From Thermofontimicrobium_A sp034505795 (GTDB lineage: Bacteria > Zhuqueibacterota > Zhuqueibacteria > Thermofontimicrobiales > Thermofontimicrobiaceae): 10,196 bases of DNA. The notes under the pieces are model-generated. The model had not been told where the DNA came from and did not search any database. It saw nothing but the letters and a program-made list of their open reading frames with translations. The position numbers were made by a program, and so were the translations under genes. This document shows, one piece after another, positions 1-7,252 of the stretch. How positions within the stretch are numbered: position 1 is the first letter of the stretch; every line of letters begins with the position of its first letter. Location of the stretch: assembly GCA_034505795.1 (NCBI GenBank), contig JAPDQM010000136.1, positions 1 through 10,196 on the forward strand. Direction: 5' to 3'.

Positions 1-363
1 ATTTGTGGTACCGGAACTGAGGATTATTTTGGCGGTGCGTGGGGATTCGTGTTTCCGGAAGGACAATATTGTGCCTTTTCGACTCCATATTCTGGCATGC
101 CGCAAATCATCAAGCCGGATGGTTTTACACGAGCGAATACTCGTTTCGGCCTCTATCGCTGGCATATCATGGATCCGATTCGGTTTGAGAAAGACTTGCG
201 GGTGACCATGCAGGCGTTGGGGTGGCGCAATCAAATGGGCAAGCAGCCGGCGCGGTTCTTGCCGTTGCAGGATGACATCGCTTCGGTCGCCTTCTGGTAT
301 CAGGCAGAGCCACACCAGGCATTTCCAAAACTGCCAGACCGCGATTATCTGGAAGTGATCTAA
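1..363 (+). CDS. DUF2961 / GH172 glycoside hydrolase, C-terminal part (5' end outside window)
   Basis: The frame is open from base 1 to a TAA at 361-363, giving the last 120 residues of a longer protein. The fragment begins ICGTGTEDYFGGAWGF. The GTGTEDYF stretch is the signature of DUF2961 proteins, now classed as GH172 and including difructose-anhydride and arabinofuranose-acting enzymes. Its invariant Glu (fragment residue 7) is a candidate catalytic residue by family knowledge; I could not check this by alignment. The rest (phenylalanine- and tyrosine-rich, FRWHIMDPIRF-like strands) fits the C-terminal beta-sandwich that closes the fold. Substrate cannot be told from this piece, and any signal peptide lies outside the window. 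The next gene starts 217 bp later behind its own putative promoter, so co-transcription with murJ is unlikely. Confidence 0.85.
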   Translation: MCGTGTEDYFGGAWGFVFPEGQYCAFSTPYSGMPQIIKPDGFTRANTRFGLYRWHIMDPIRFEKDLRVTMQALGWRNQMGKQPARFLPLQDDIASVAFWYQAEPHQAFPKLPDRDYLEVI

Positions 364-448
364 TTCTTGACGTAGTTCAAAATGGTGGATGGGAATCATT
401 CTTATTAATGTCAAGTATAGCGATTCATAATTAGCGTAGCGAACGTAT

Positions 449-531
449 TGTCATCGCGAGCGTAGCGAAGCAATCTTTATGATTCAATAAAAACAAAAGA
501 TTGTTTCGTCACTTCGTTCCTCACAATGACA
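449..531. repeat. Imperfect palindromic intergenic repeat (REP/MITE-like)
   Basis: The left arm (449-478) starts TGTCAT and ends CAATCTTT. The right arm (496-531) is its imperfect reverse complement, starting AAAGATTG and ending ATGACA. The outer 6 bp and inner 8 bp of the arms match exactly, with an AT-rich loop of about 17 nt. The left arm holds AGCGTAGCGAA (459-469), repeated directly at 433-443, so the element may be a nested or truncated copy. This TGTCAT...GAAGCAATCTT sequence type recurs as dispersed palindromes in many bacterial genomes (general knowledge). There is no T-tract after the right arm, so it is not a typical terminator. Confidence 0.75.
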
Positions 532-555
532 GACGAACTGCAATTTAGATATACT
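526..555 (+). promoter_or_regulatory. Putative sigma-70-type promoter of murJ
   Basis: ATGACA (526-531, 5/6 match to TTGACA) and TATACT (550-555, 5/6 match to TATAAT) are separated by 18 bp. Transcription would start near 562, about 19 nt before the murJ ATG. The -35 hexamer coincides with the last six bases of the palindromic repeat. This is inferred from consensus only. Confidence 0.4.
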
Positions 556-580
556 CGCATCCAAAAATCGAATTCAAACA

Positions 581-2158
581 ATGGCCAGTCGTATTACACG
601 TAATCTGATTGATCTGGTGACGGGAACGTTCGTCTCGCGGGTGCTGGGCTTTTTGCGGGAACTGGTGACGGCGGCCTACTATGGCACCAATCGAGCCATG
701 GATTTATTTGTTATCGCTTTTACTATCCCGACCTTTTTCCGACATTTTCTCGGCGAGGATGTGGTCGAGCGAGCCTTTCTGCCGCCATTTAAAAAATTAA
801 TCAGCCAAACCAGGTATCAGCAGGCATGGCGATTATTATCTGCGTGCTTCAACTGGATGGTGTTGGTGTTGATTATATTAACAGGCTTGCTTTATTTGAT
901 TGCGCCCGTCGTGGTTAAGATTATAGCCCCGGGATTAGAACCGGCGATTTTCCCAAAAGCTATCAATATGACCTATTGGATTTTGCCGTTTATGTTGATT
1001 ATTGGGCTGGCGGCTTTTGTGGGTAGCATTCTCAATTTTTTTGAGCTGAACAAGATTTATAGCCTGGCGCCGGCCATGCTCAGCATCGGGGTCATCATTG
1101 GTGTTCATTTTTTTCGGCGCTGGCTGGGTATCTATGCTCTACCCGCAGGCTTTTTGTTGGGTGGATTGCTGGAGTTGTTGATTCAGGTGCCATTTCTATG
1201 GAAGCGTGAAATCCGCCAGCAGACCTCAGCACGCTATCATCCAGCCCTGGATTTGCGAGAGCAGGAGATGCGGACCATTGGCCGAGAGAGCGGTTTCATT
1301 CTGCTTAAGTCATTGCTGGACAAGTCGGTAGAAATTGTGGATCGAATGCTGGCTTCGTTTTTGATTACGGGCAGCATTGCCTCGCTCTGGTATGCCCAGC
1401 GGCTAATCCAATTGCCAGTGGCCATCATTGGCCTATCCATCAGTCGTGCCCTGGTGCCGTATTTGACCGAAAAAAAAGCGCTGGTGCAGGATCGAGACTT
1501 TCTAGCAGGAATTCGATTGGGAATTACACTAAATCTCTCAATGGTGATGCCGACGGTTGTTCTGATGGTGGTGATGGCTCAGCCAATTATCGGCCTGGTT
1601 TATCAACGGGGGCATTTCGATGGTGAAAGCACCCGACTCACTGCGATAGCTTTCTGGTGTTATTCACTGGGTTTGATCGGGATTAGTCTGGACACATTTT
1701 TCTCTCGCTTATTTTCGATTTTTCAAAAAAACAAAATTCCATTTAAGATTGCCATGTTCACCGCTGCTTTGAACGTTGTATTAAATCTTATTTTGGTAAA
1801 AACCCCATTAAAACATGGCGGCATCGCGCTGGCGTCGTCCATTGCTTTCAGTGTCGGTTGTGTGTTGTTGTTTTATTTCCTATCGAGAGAAATAGAACAC
1901 CAGATTCGGTTCCGGGAGATTTTGAGTGACTTTTTGAAAATTGGTTTCAATTGTCTGTTGATGGGGATCGGGGTGTATTTATTGTATCACCATTGGCTGC
2001 AGCGCTTCCTGGCCAATCGGGTTCATTCGTTCTTCCTGCAGCAGTGTTACGGTCTAATAGTTGTTGGAACGCTGGCGCTAATCTTATACCTGGGATTGAT
2101 TTTTATTCTGGGGCCGGAGGCCACCCGACGCCGCTTATTTCGAAGATCAACTCGCTGA
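581..2158 (+). CDS. murJ: Lipid II flippase MurJ (MviN family)
   Basis: MurJ moves undecaprenyl-linked peptidoglycan precursor (lipid II) across the inner membrane. The 525-aa product is a very hydrophobic polytopic protein, and its length fits the family (about 510-530 aa, 14 membrane helices). The N-terminus carries the MurJ motif FVSRVLGFLREL. R20, R26, D41 and R54 line up with the charged cavity residues R18, R24, D39 and R52 of the E. coli protein, and R274 in WYAQRLIQLP matches R270 there (aligned by eye). The adjacent Asp of E. coli (YADR) is Gln here. The protein ends in a basic tail (RRRLFRRSTR). The ATG at 581 has no Shine-Dalgarno sequence; the leader is A-rich. It converges on the PBP gene of the opposite operon, which would polymerise the lipid II that MurJ delivers. 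Confidence 0.93.
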   Translation: MASRITRNLIDLVTGTFVSRVLGFLRELVTAAYYGTNRAMDLFVIAFTIPTFFRHFLGEDVVERAFLPPFKKLISQTRYQQAWRLLSACFNWMVLVLIILTGLLYLIAPVVVKIIAPGLEPAIFPKAINMTYWILPFMLIIGLAAFVGSILNFFELNKIYSLAPAMLSIGVIIGVHFFRRWLGIYALPAGFLLGGLLELLIQVPFLWKREIRQQTSARYHPALDLREQEMRTIGRESGFILLKSLLDKSVEIVDRMLASFLITGSIASLWYAQRLIQLPVAIIGLSISRALVPYLTEKKALVQDRDFLAGIRLGITLNLSMVMPTVVLMVVMAQPIIGLVYQRGHFDGESTRLTAIAFWCYSLGLIGISLDTFFSRLFSIFQKNKIPFKIAMFTAALNVVLNLILVKTPLKHGGIALASSIAFSVGCVLLFYFLSREIEHQIRFREILSDFLKIGFNCLLMGIGVYLLYHHWLQRFLANRVHSFFLQQCYGLIVVGTLALILYLGLIFILGPEATRRRLFRRSTR

Positions 2159-2182
2159 GTGGAAGTTGCTCTACCGCTGGGT

Positions 2183-2208
2183 AAAATTAACCTGCCTTAA
2201 AGCACAGG
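2183..2208 (-). terminator. Weak candidate terminator of the minus-strand PBP operon
   Basis: Read on the minus strand, CCTGT pairs with GCAGG (5 bp including one G-U pair, 8-nt loop; 2208-2191), followed by TTAATTTT (2190-2183). It lies 58 bp past the PBP stop, in the 107-bp convergent gap. The stem is short, so this is only a suggestion. I saw no better terminator for either gene. Confidence 0.25.
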
Positions 2209-2265
2209 GCACAATTTAGCCATGAATTGTATGATGAATAGCATGTTGCCCAACGGATGCGATTT

Positions 2266-4248
2266 TCAATGTGTTTCTGGCAGTACAGTACCAATTTTCA
2301 ACGCGACCAATTGTGCGCGCGGATCATCTGGTGCGACTTCATTGCCGGTGGTGCTATCCACATACTTGAAGATGATGCCTTCTGGAATCACAAAATTTCG
2401 ATACGGTTCATTTTGTAACGCCTGGGACATGAAGCGCACCCAGATGGGTATGGCCGCGCTACTGCCGGTTAGCTCATGGCCGATTTCATCCTTAATCGGT
2501 CGGTTATCATCGAATCCCACCCAAACAGCAGTTGCCAATTGCGGCGTAAAACCGATGAACCAGGCGTCGCGGGCATCATTGGTCGTCCCCGTCTTTCCGG
2601 CTGCTGGCCGAAGAAAGCCCAGGCTGCGAATGCTTCTGGCCGTCCCCTGATCGACCACCGCTTGCAACATGTCCAGCACAAGGTAGATCGATTGCGGATC
2701 GACGACCTGAGCGCTGCGATTGCTAAATTCGTTTAACGTCTTGCCCTGATAATCTTCAATGTACTTTAGTAGCAATGGCTCGCGACGAACGCCACCGTTG
2801 GCAAATGGACAGTAGGCGCTGCATAATTCTAGCGGTGAAACTCCCGATGTTCCCAATGCGAGCGACAAGTTGGCCCCCAGCGGACTGGTGATGCCCATTT
2901 CCTGCGCATAATTGACCACCACTTCTGGCGTTACAGCGAATATCACTTTGGCGGCGATGATGTTGATGGAGAAAGCAAGTGCACTTTTCAGCGTCATCGG
3001 CCCCCGGAAACGCCGATCAAAATTGGCAGGCGACCACTTCTGCTGGTTGACTTCAAATGTCACTGCTGAGTCCACGAGAATAGAGGCTGGTGTAAAGATG
3101 CCCTGGTCAATGGCGGCGAGGTAAACAAATGGCTTGAACGCCGACCCCGCGAGCCGCATGTTGCTCACGGCGCGATTAAAAGGGCTAACCGCAAAATCGC
3201 GGCCTCCGACCATGGCTTTGACTTTGCCCGTCCGGGGATCGATGGCTACCAGCGCTGCCTGCGGATAAAGCTGCTTTTCCTCGATGGTAGCAATCTCGTA
3301 ATCCCGCAATCCCAGCCGTTGATCCAGCGCTTTTAGCCCCTGCTGCACGGCGTCCTGAGCAAAATTTTGCAGCCGCGTATCCAGCGTGGTATAAATTTTC
3401 AACCCGCCATAAGAAATTACTTCGGCGGAGTAAATCGTCTCGGTTAGGCTTTTTATATAATCTATAAAATAGCTGGCTTTGCCCCATAACTGGTTCATTC
3501 TTCGTAATTGAATTGGCGCGGCCAGCGCTTCTGCCAACTCCTGGGAATTGATGACGCCGAGCTTATGCATTCGCTGCAAGACAATCTGCTGCCGCTTTCG
3601 AGCCAGCTCAAAATTTTGATAAGGATTATAACGACTGGGCATATTCGGCAGATTGGCCAGGAGAGCCGCCTCTGCCAGGGTCAATTCATCGGCATGTTTG
3701 CCAAAATAGGTCTGTGACGCTTGCTCTACGCCGAAGGCATTCGATCCAAAATCGATCTGATTGCAATACGCTTCCAGAATTTCCTCTTTGGTAAAGCGCG
3801 TTTCCATCTGACAGGCCAACAGCATGTCCTTTAGTTTGCGCTTCACATCTCGTTCGAACGAAAAAAACATGTTCTTTGCCAATTGCTGGGTAATACTGCT
3901 GCCACCGCCCGCGCGGCGAAAAAGTATCAGATGATTGAAAATAGCTCGCAGCAGGCCCCGCTTGTTCCAGCCATGATGCCTGAAAAAATCGGTGTCCTCC
4001 ATTGCCATAATCGCCTTTACGAAATAAGGCGAAATCTTTGCCAGGGCCACTTCCTGACGGTTGGTGAGCATAATAATGAGCTCGCCGTTATCGGCATAGA
4101 TTTCTGTGGGACTGCTGAGCGCCAGGTCGCGGAGCTGGTTGGGCAATTGCGGCAAAGTCAGAATGAACAGCAAAAACATGGTCAGCAGACCGAGGGTGCC
4201 CAAAATTAGCAGGCTGATAAGAATCCTTTTAGGAGTCAAATAGGCCAC
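2266..4248 (-). CDS. Bifunctional class A penicillin-binding protein (GT51 transglycosylase + transpeptidase)
   Basis: This 660-aa PBP1A-type enzyme polymerises lipid II into glycan strands and cross-links the peptides in the periplasm. A single N-terminal membrane anchor spans about residues 9-32. The GT51 domain shows motif 1 MEDTDFFRHHG (catalytic E84), motif 2 GGSSITQQ (115-122) and motif 3 RKLKD (137-141), where Asp141 replaces the usual Glu. The transpeptidase domain shows SAFK (nucleophile S369, K372), SIN (427-429) and KTGT (552-555). It is much shorter than E. coli PBP1a (850 aa), and there is little room for an OB-type insert. The start is GTG at 4248, chosen because AGAGGA (4264-4259), overlapping the upstream stop codon, sits 10 nt before it. 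It is the last gene of a four-gene operon, 14 bp after the 308-aa gene. Confidence 0.94.
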   Translation of the reverse strand: MAYLTPKRILISLLILGTLGLLTMFLLFILTLPQLPNQLRDLALSSPTEIYADNGELIIMLTNRQEVALAKISPYFVKAIMAMEDTDFFRHHGWNKRGLLRAIFNHLILFRRAGGGSSITQQLAKNMFFSFERDVKRKLKDMLLACQMETRFTKEEILEAYCNQIDFGSNAFGVEQASQTYFGKHADELTLAEAALLANLPNMPSRYNPYQNFELARKRQQIVLQRMHKLGVINSQELAEALAAPIQLRRMNQLWGKASYFIDYIKSLTETIYSAEVISYGGLKIYTTLDTRLQNFAQDAVQQGLKALDQRLGLRDYEIATIEEKQLYPQAALVAIDPRTGKVKAMVGGRDFAVSPFNRAVSNMRLAGSAFKPFVYLAAIDQGIFTPASILVDSAVTFEVNQQKWSPANFDRRFRGPMTLKSALAFSINIIAAKVIFAVTPEVVVNYAQEMGITSPLGANLSLALGTSGVSPLELCSAYCPFANGGVRREPLLLKYIEDYQGKTLNEFSNRSAQVVDPQSIYLVLDMLQAVVDQGTARSIRSLGFLRPAAGKTGTTNDARDAWFIGFTPQLATAVWVGFDDNRPIKDEIGHELTGSSAAIPIWVRFMSQALQNEPYRNFVIPEGIIFKYVDSTTGNEVAPDDPRAQLVALKIGTVLPETH

Positions 4249-4262
4249 GGCGATTCGTTCCT

Positions 4263-5189
4263 CTAATTGGGAGGTTCAAGGTTGAGTTCTGGATAAAGCG
4301 CATTTAATTTTTCGATTAAAAAATCCGCTGCCCATTCACTGGCACCAAAGGAAATCACATCGATGTACAGACCATTGTTGATTTCAAAGCCAATATTTAC
4401 CATATTATCGATGGGGTAGCGAGCAATGCCAACCCGACGAATATTCTTGTCCCATTTGATCAGCAAAGCCGGGTTATTGATTATTTGCATTTTTACGGCA
4501 GAGGCCAGGTCATCGAAGGCCTGGAAAAACTGATCTCTGGAAACTATCCGTCCGGCATATTGCGGCATCGAATCCAGCGAGACAGAGCGAAAATTCATGG
4601 TACCCGCGAGATCATACAGCACTGTCAATGGGGGATAGGCATCCATCAACAATTGTTTTTCGCCATCCAGGCAATAGATGCTCAGGCTATGTTCATCCTT
4701 AACGATTTTGGTCCATACCCATTTGCCGCTATGTGATAATTTCAACAAATCAAAGGGTGAAATCATTTCAAACGCCACAGGCGGCGGAAATTGATGATAC
4801 AGATTGAGAAATTGGTCAGCGGTGAGGGTGATGCTTCGCAGGCTATCGAGAGCCGATTTTAGCTGCAGAAGATCACCAACGGCATGGAATACCATGGGTT
4901 GTTGTTGTGCGGCTGCCGCGATGTGTTGAAGTTGCTGGCTGGCAAGAGCATCTTTTTTATGCAATTCCCAGACTGTGCCCGATTGTGAGCGCCACGGGTT
5001 GGTTACCTCAAGCAGGGTGCCCAATGCAATTTCGACAAAGCTCGTGGTGAATTCCAGTAGGATCAAGCCAATGCCGACGAGTAATGGAAGCACAAATCGT
5101 TTGCGAGTGAACTGACGGATCAGTTTCGCTCTCAATTGCGATCCTTCGCGATTGTGGTTTTCGTTCCCGTTCATGGCGCGCCAGAACAT
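4263..5189 (-). CDS. Unrecognised single-pass membrane-anchored protein (308 aa)
   Basis: I do not recognise a family. A basic N-terminal segment (residues 1-31, many Arg/Lys) precedes one hydrophobic helix at about 32-60, predicting an N-in/C-out protein with some 245 periplasmic residues. A Gln/Ala-rich helical stretch (about 81-97) follows the anchor, then a mixed alpha/beta region with no cysteine pairs or obvious catalytic motif. The C-terminus (about 250-300) reads like alternating strands and a helix. The ATG at 5189 lies directly after AAAGGA, so the ribosome site is badly spaced; an ATG at 5174 is an alternative start. It sits 11 bp after the M50 protease gene and 14 bp before the PBP gene, so it is almost surely co-transcribed with both. 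A role with the PBP or as a protease substrate is inference only. Confidence 0.8.
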   Translation of the reverse strand: MFWRAMNGNENHNREGSQLRAKLIRQFTRKRFVLPLLVGIGLILLEFTTSFVEIALGTLLEVTNPWRSQSGTVWELHKKDALASQQLQHIAAAAQQQPMVFHAVGDLLQLKSALDSLRSITLTADQFLNLYHQFPPPVAFEMISPFDLLKLSHSGKWVWTKIVKDEHSLSIYCLDGEKQLLMDAYPPLTVLYDLAGTMNFRSVSLDSMPQYAGRIVSRDQFFQAFDDLASAVKMQIINNPALLIKWDKNIRRVGIARYPIDNMVNIGFEINNGLYIDVISFGASEWAADFLIEKLNALYPELNLEPPN

Positions 5190-5200
5190 TCCTTTCTTTT

Positions 5201-6079
5201 CTAATTGGCCAGGATGTGAAACGGAATCGGTATAAAAGAGATCAAAAAGATGATGAAGGTAACGTACCCCAATACCTCTCGTCGGCGATCCAACGGGATG
5301 AAATCATTCTCTGGAGCCGGATGACGATAGCCAACCCACAGCAATAAAATGATCAGAAGCAACCAACCAGGATACCAGATGGCACAGACGATGATAAACG
5401 CTGCCATGGCGAATTTATAAATCTGTTCGCTGCGATAGCCAAAAATTGCATAGAGAATATGGCCGCCGTCCAATTGACCAATGGGCAGCAAATTCAGTGC
5501 GGTAACGAATAGTCCGGCCCAGCCGGCAAAAGCCATGGGATGGAGCATAGCATCGTAGCCTGGCGGTGTAGGGCCCATGATCCATTGTGCCAATTGCTTA
5601 AACAAAAATGATTCTCCCAGAAAAAGCGTTCCGGGCGTAATCGTGTCGAGCGGCACAAATCGGGTATTTTTCAGACCAATCAATAGCACCGGAATGGTGA
5701 CCGCCAATCCTGCCAGCGGACCTGCGGCGCCGATGTCGAATAGCGCCCGTCGATGGGGAATACGACCTTGCATTTTGATCACTGCCCCCAGAGTCCCAAA
5801 GGGATTGAACTGGGGAAACGGAAAGGGAAGAAAAAATGGCAGTGTCGCGGGGATGCCATATTTTCGGCACATCAGGTAATGCCCCATTTCGTGCGCCAAT
5901 AGAATTGAAATGATCGAAAGAGCGTATAGCATGCCATGAGCCATATACGTCGTTAAAATGGTCAACAGAAACAAAATGACATGGCGCAGCGGCCGATTGG
6001 TTTTAATTTTTTGGGCCCATTGAATCAGAATTGGGGGCTGATAATTTGGATTTCGGGGTTGATAGTCAAAATCATGCAT
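5201..6079 (-). CDS. Site-2 protease family protein (peptidase M50, EGY-like)
   Basis: This is an intramembrane zinc metalloprotease of about 292 aa. It carries the zinc-binding HEMGH (H63, E64, H67) inside a hydrophobic segment and the second zinc motif NLLPIGQLDGGH (N196, D204) in a later helix. Between them, FGTLGAVIKMQGRIPHRRALF and FDIGAAGPLAG resemble the EGY1/cyanobacterial S2P branch, which lacks a PDZ domain; none is visible here. Several further hydrophobic helices reach the C-terminus. I chose ATG at 6079, 13 bp after the upstream stop, with TAGGA ahead of it. A TTG at 6109 would add 10 residues and overlap the upstream gene. Substrate is unknown; such proteases often cut anchors of regulators or other membrane proteins, and the next gene encodes a single-pass protein. 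Confidence 0.9.
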   Translation of the reverse strand: MHDFDYQPRNPNYQPPILIQWAQKIKTNRPLRHVILFLLTILTTYMAHGMLYALSIISILLAHEMGHYLMCRKYGIPATLPFFLPFPFPQFNPFGTLGAVIKMQGRIPHRRALFDIGAAGPLAGLAVTIPVLLIGLKNTRFVPLDTITPGTLFLGESFLFKQLAQWIMGPTPPGYDAMLHPMAFAGWAGLFVTALNLLPIGQLDGGHILYAIFGYRSEQIYKFAMAAFIIVCAIWYPGWLLLIILLLWVGYRHPAPENDFIPLDRRREVLGYVTFIIFLISFIPIPFHILAN

Positions 6080-6092
6080 GCACAACTTAATC

Positions 6093-6884
6093 CTATGATA
6101 AAGTTTCAAAATCTATTCGGATTTCAGCGCCGCGACCAGCACCGAATACCCGTGAGGCGTTTCCGTCTCGAATGGCTATCTCCAGATAACCTGAACTGCC
6201 AAAAATCGCCAGTGGTTCACCAGAGCCCACATCGGCATAGGCATCGGAGATACGATTGAGCACCATTTGCCCAAAGCGAATGGCTGAGATTCCTCCTTTT
6301 ATCCAGCTTTCAGGAATGTTCGATATCAGATTGCCAAACTGATCGATATGGATGATTTTGCCCTGGATGCCGTTCTCCGTCTTGCGGGGCTGGTCAATTT
6401 TTCCGCGATCGTAATCGTGAATTTCTGGCCCCAACCTTTTGATTGGTACCCCTGCGGCAAGATGCGCTGCCACCGCTGCGAAAATATCTCGCCCATGAAA
6501 CGTTCGGCTCACATTGGGCAAAAAGAACTGGTTGTTTAACACTTCGATGACCTTCAGGGTTTCGCTCTCATGAAAAATATAAGCTAAAATTTGATTATCC
6601 GGGGCCAGGAATAAATATTTCTCCGATGCGACCGCAATCAGACGCCGTGACGAACCCACACCGGGATCGACCACAGCCACGTGAATGGTGCCTGCCGGAA
6701 AGTAACGATGACTGCAGTGCAATACGAAGGCAGCCGCCGAAATATCCTGGGGCGGAATCTGGTGGGTGAGATCTACAATGTGCGCCTGGGGATAAATGGA
6801 CAAAATAACACCTTTCATAGTCCCCACAAAACCATCGGCCATCCCAAAGTCAGTTAGTAACGTGATAATTCCACAAGGTCTCAT
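6093..6884 (-). CDS. SAM hydrolase / S-adenosyl-L-methionine hydroxide adenosyltransferase (DUF62)
   Basis: The family cleaves S-adenosylmethionine to adenosine and methionine using an activated water; some members are halogenases such as chlorinase and fluorinase. The sequence has the N-terminal ITLLTDFGMADGFVG, then VVDPGVGSSRR, FHGRDIFAAVAAHLA, the C-domain start IDQFGNLISN, and GSSGYLEIAI near the end. From the ATG at 6884 (263 aa), D73, R80 and H130 match in spacing the Asp-Arg-His triad reported for archaeal SAM hydrolase, favouring hydrolysis over halogenation. An in-frame TTG at 6899 would add five residues, but the family normally starts just before ITLLTDFG. No good ribosome site precedes either codon. 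It is the first gene of the tight operon leading to the M50 protease and PBP; the link to envelope functions is unclear. Confidence 0.9.
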   Translation of the reverse strand: MRPCGIITLLTDFGMADGFVGTMKGVILSIYPQAHIVDLTHQIPPQDISAAAFVLHCSHRYFPAGTIHVAVVDPGVGSSRRLIAVASEKYLFLAPDNQILAYIFHESETLKVIEVLNNQFFLPNVSRTFHGRDIFAAVAAHLAAGVPIKRLGPEIHDYDRGKIDQPRKTENGIQGKIIHIDQFGNLISNIPESWIKGGISAIRFGQMVLNRISDAYADVGSGEPLAIFGSSGYLEIAIRDGNASRVFGAGRGAEIRIDFETLS

Positions 6885-7034
6885 GATGCCGAATAGCAAT
6901 TGACTCGTAAGTTCAGAACAAGGGGTTCGTATATCATTCTCTGCTGAAGGATGATATTACCAAATGGCCCAATCATGCCAGGGCGAACCAAAATGTTGCG
7001 ATGAATGTTTCAGCGCAGCAATCGTATCGCCGGC

Positions 7035-7053
7035 TTTTGCCGTGTTGGCAAAA
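7035..7053. other. Small perfect stem-loop between the 55-codon gene and the SAM hydrolase gene
   Basis: TTTTGCC (7035-7041) and GGCAAAA (7047-7053) form a perfect 7-bp stem with a 5-nt loop. On the minus strand it lies 27 nt past the stop of the small gene and 150 nt before the SAM hydrolase ATG. No T-tract follows on the minus strand, so terminator function is doubtful. CGGC-AAAA-GCCG overlaps it as an alternative hairpin. The 196-bp gap 6885-7080 holds nothing else firm, apart from a 7-bp inverted repeat ATATCAT/ATGATAT (6931-6937 and 6951-6957). Confidence 0.35.
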
Positions 7054-7080
7054 ATTAAATCCGAAACAAGCGAAACCCTA

Positions 7081-7248
7081 TCAGTTGGATTTGGTAACGG
7101 TAATCTCAATTTGTTTAGGAGGTGTTTTTAAGGTCAATGACTGAATCAGCGCTAAGACCACATTCCGTACTATCTCATGGGCAAACGCGTTCAATGCAAC
7201 CGGTTCCTGGTTGACTGTCAATTGAAGTTGGTAGTCTTTGTATTCCAT
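7081..7248 (-). CDS. Small uncharacterised protein (55 aa) coupled to fdhE
   Basis: ATG at 7248-7246 to TGA at 7083-7081 encodes 55 residues beginning MEYKDYQLQLTVNQEP and ending KQIEITVTKSN. It starts 4 nt after the fdhE stop codon. GGAG (7262-7259), inside the end of fdhE, sits 10 nt before the ATG, so translational coupling is likely. The composition is protein-like: a strand pattern (about 5-19), an amphipathic helix (about 20-40, AFAHEIVRNVVLALIQSL) and a final strand (45-52). No Cys, signal peptide or membrane segment is visible. I do not recognise the family. The position suggests it works with the FdhE-like protein, but that is inference. Confidence 0.65.
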   Translation of the reverse strand: MEYKDYQLQLTVNQEPVALNAFAHEIVRNVVLALIQSLTLKTPPKQIEITVTKSN

Positions 7249-7252
7249 TGGT

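Noticed and set aside
433..531. Repeated AGCGTAGCGAA units as a CRISPR array
   Set aside because: Only two units, no regular spacers and no cas genes; the structure is a palindromic intergenic repeat.
2211..2230. ACAATT/AATTGT inverted repeat as a terminator in the convergent gap
   Set aside because: Six AT-rich base pairs with no following T-run on either strand; too weak.
2222..2650. Long plus-strand reading frames opposite the PBP gene (also around 3883-4209 and 5577-5879)
   Set aside because: They lie antisense to well-supported genes with catalytic motifs and show no family features of their own.
6900..7100. Minus-strand stretch reading like protein (ANTAKAGDTIAALKHS...) after the 55-codon gene
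   Set aside because: It has no ATG or GTG start, only a TTG inside the small gene, and no ribosome site or family match. Probably chance.
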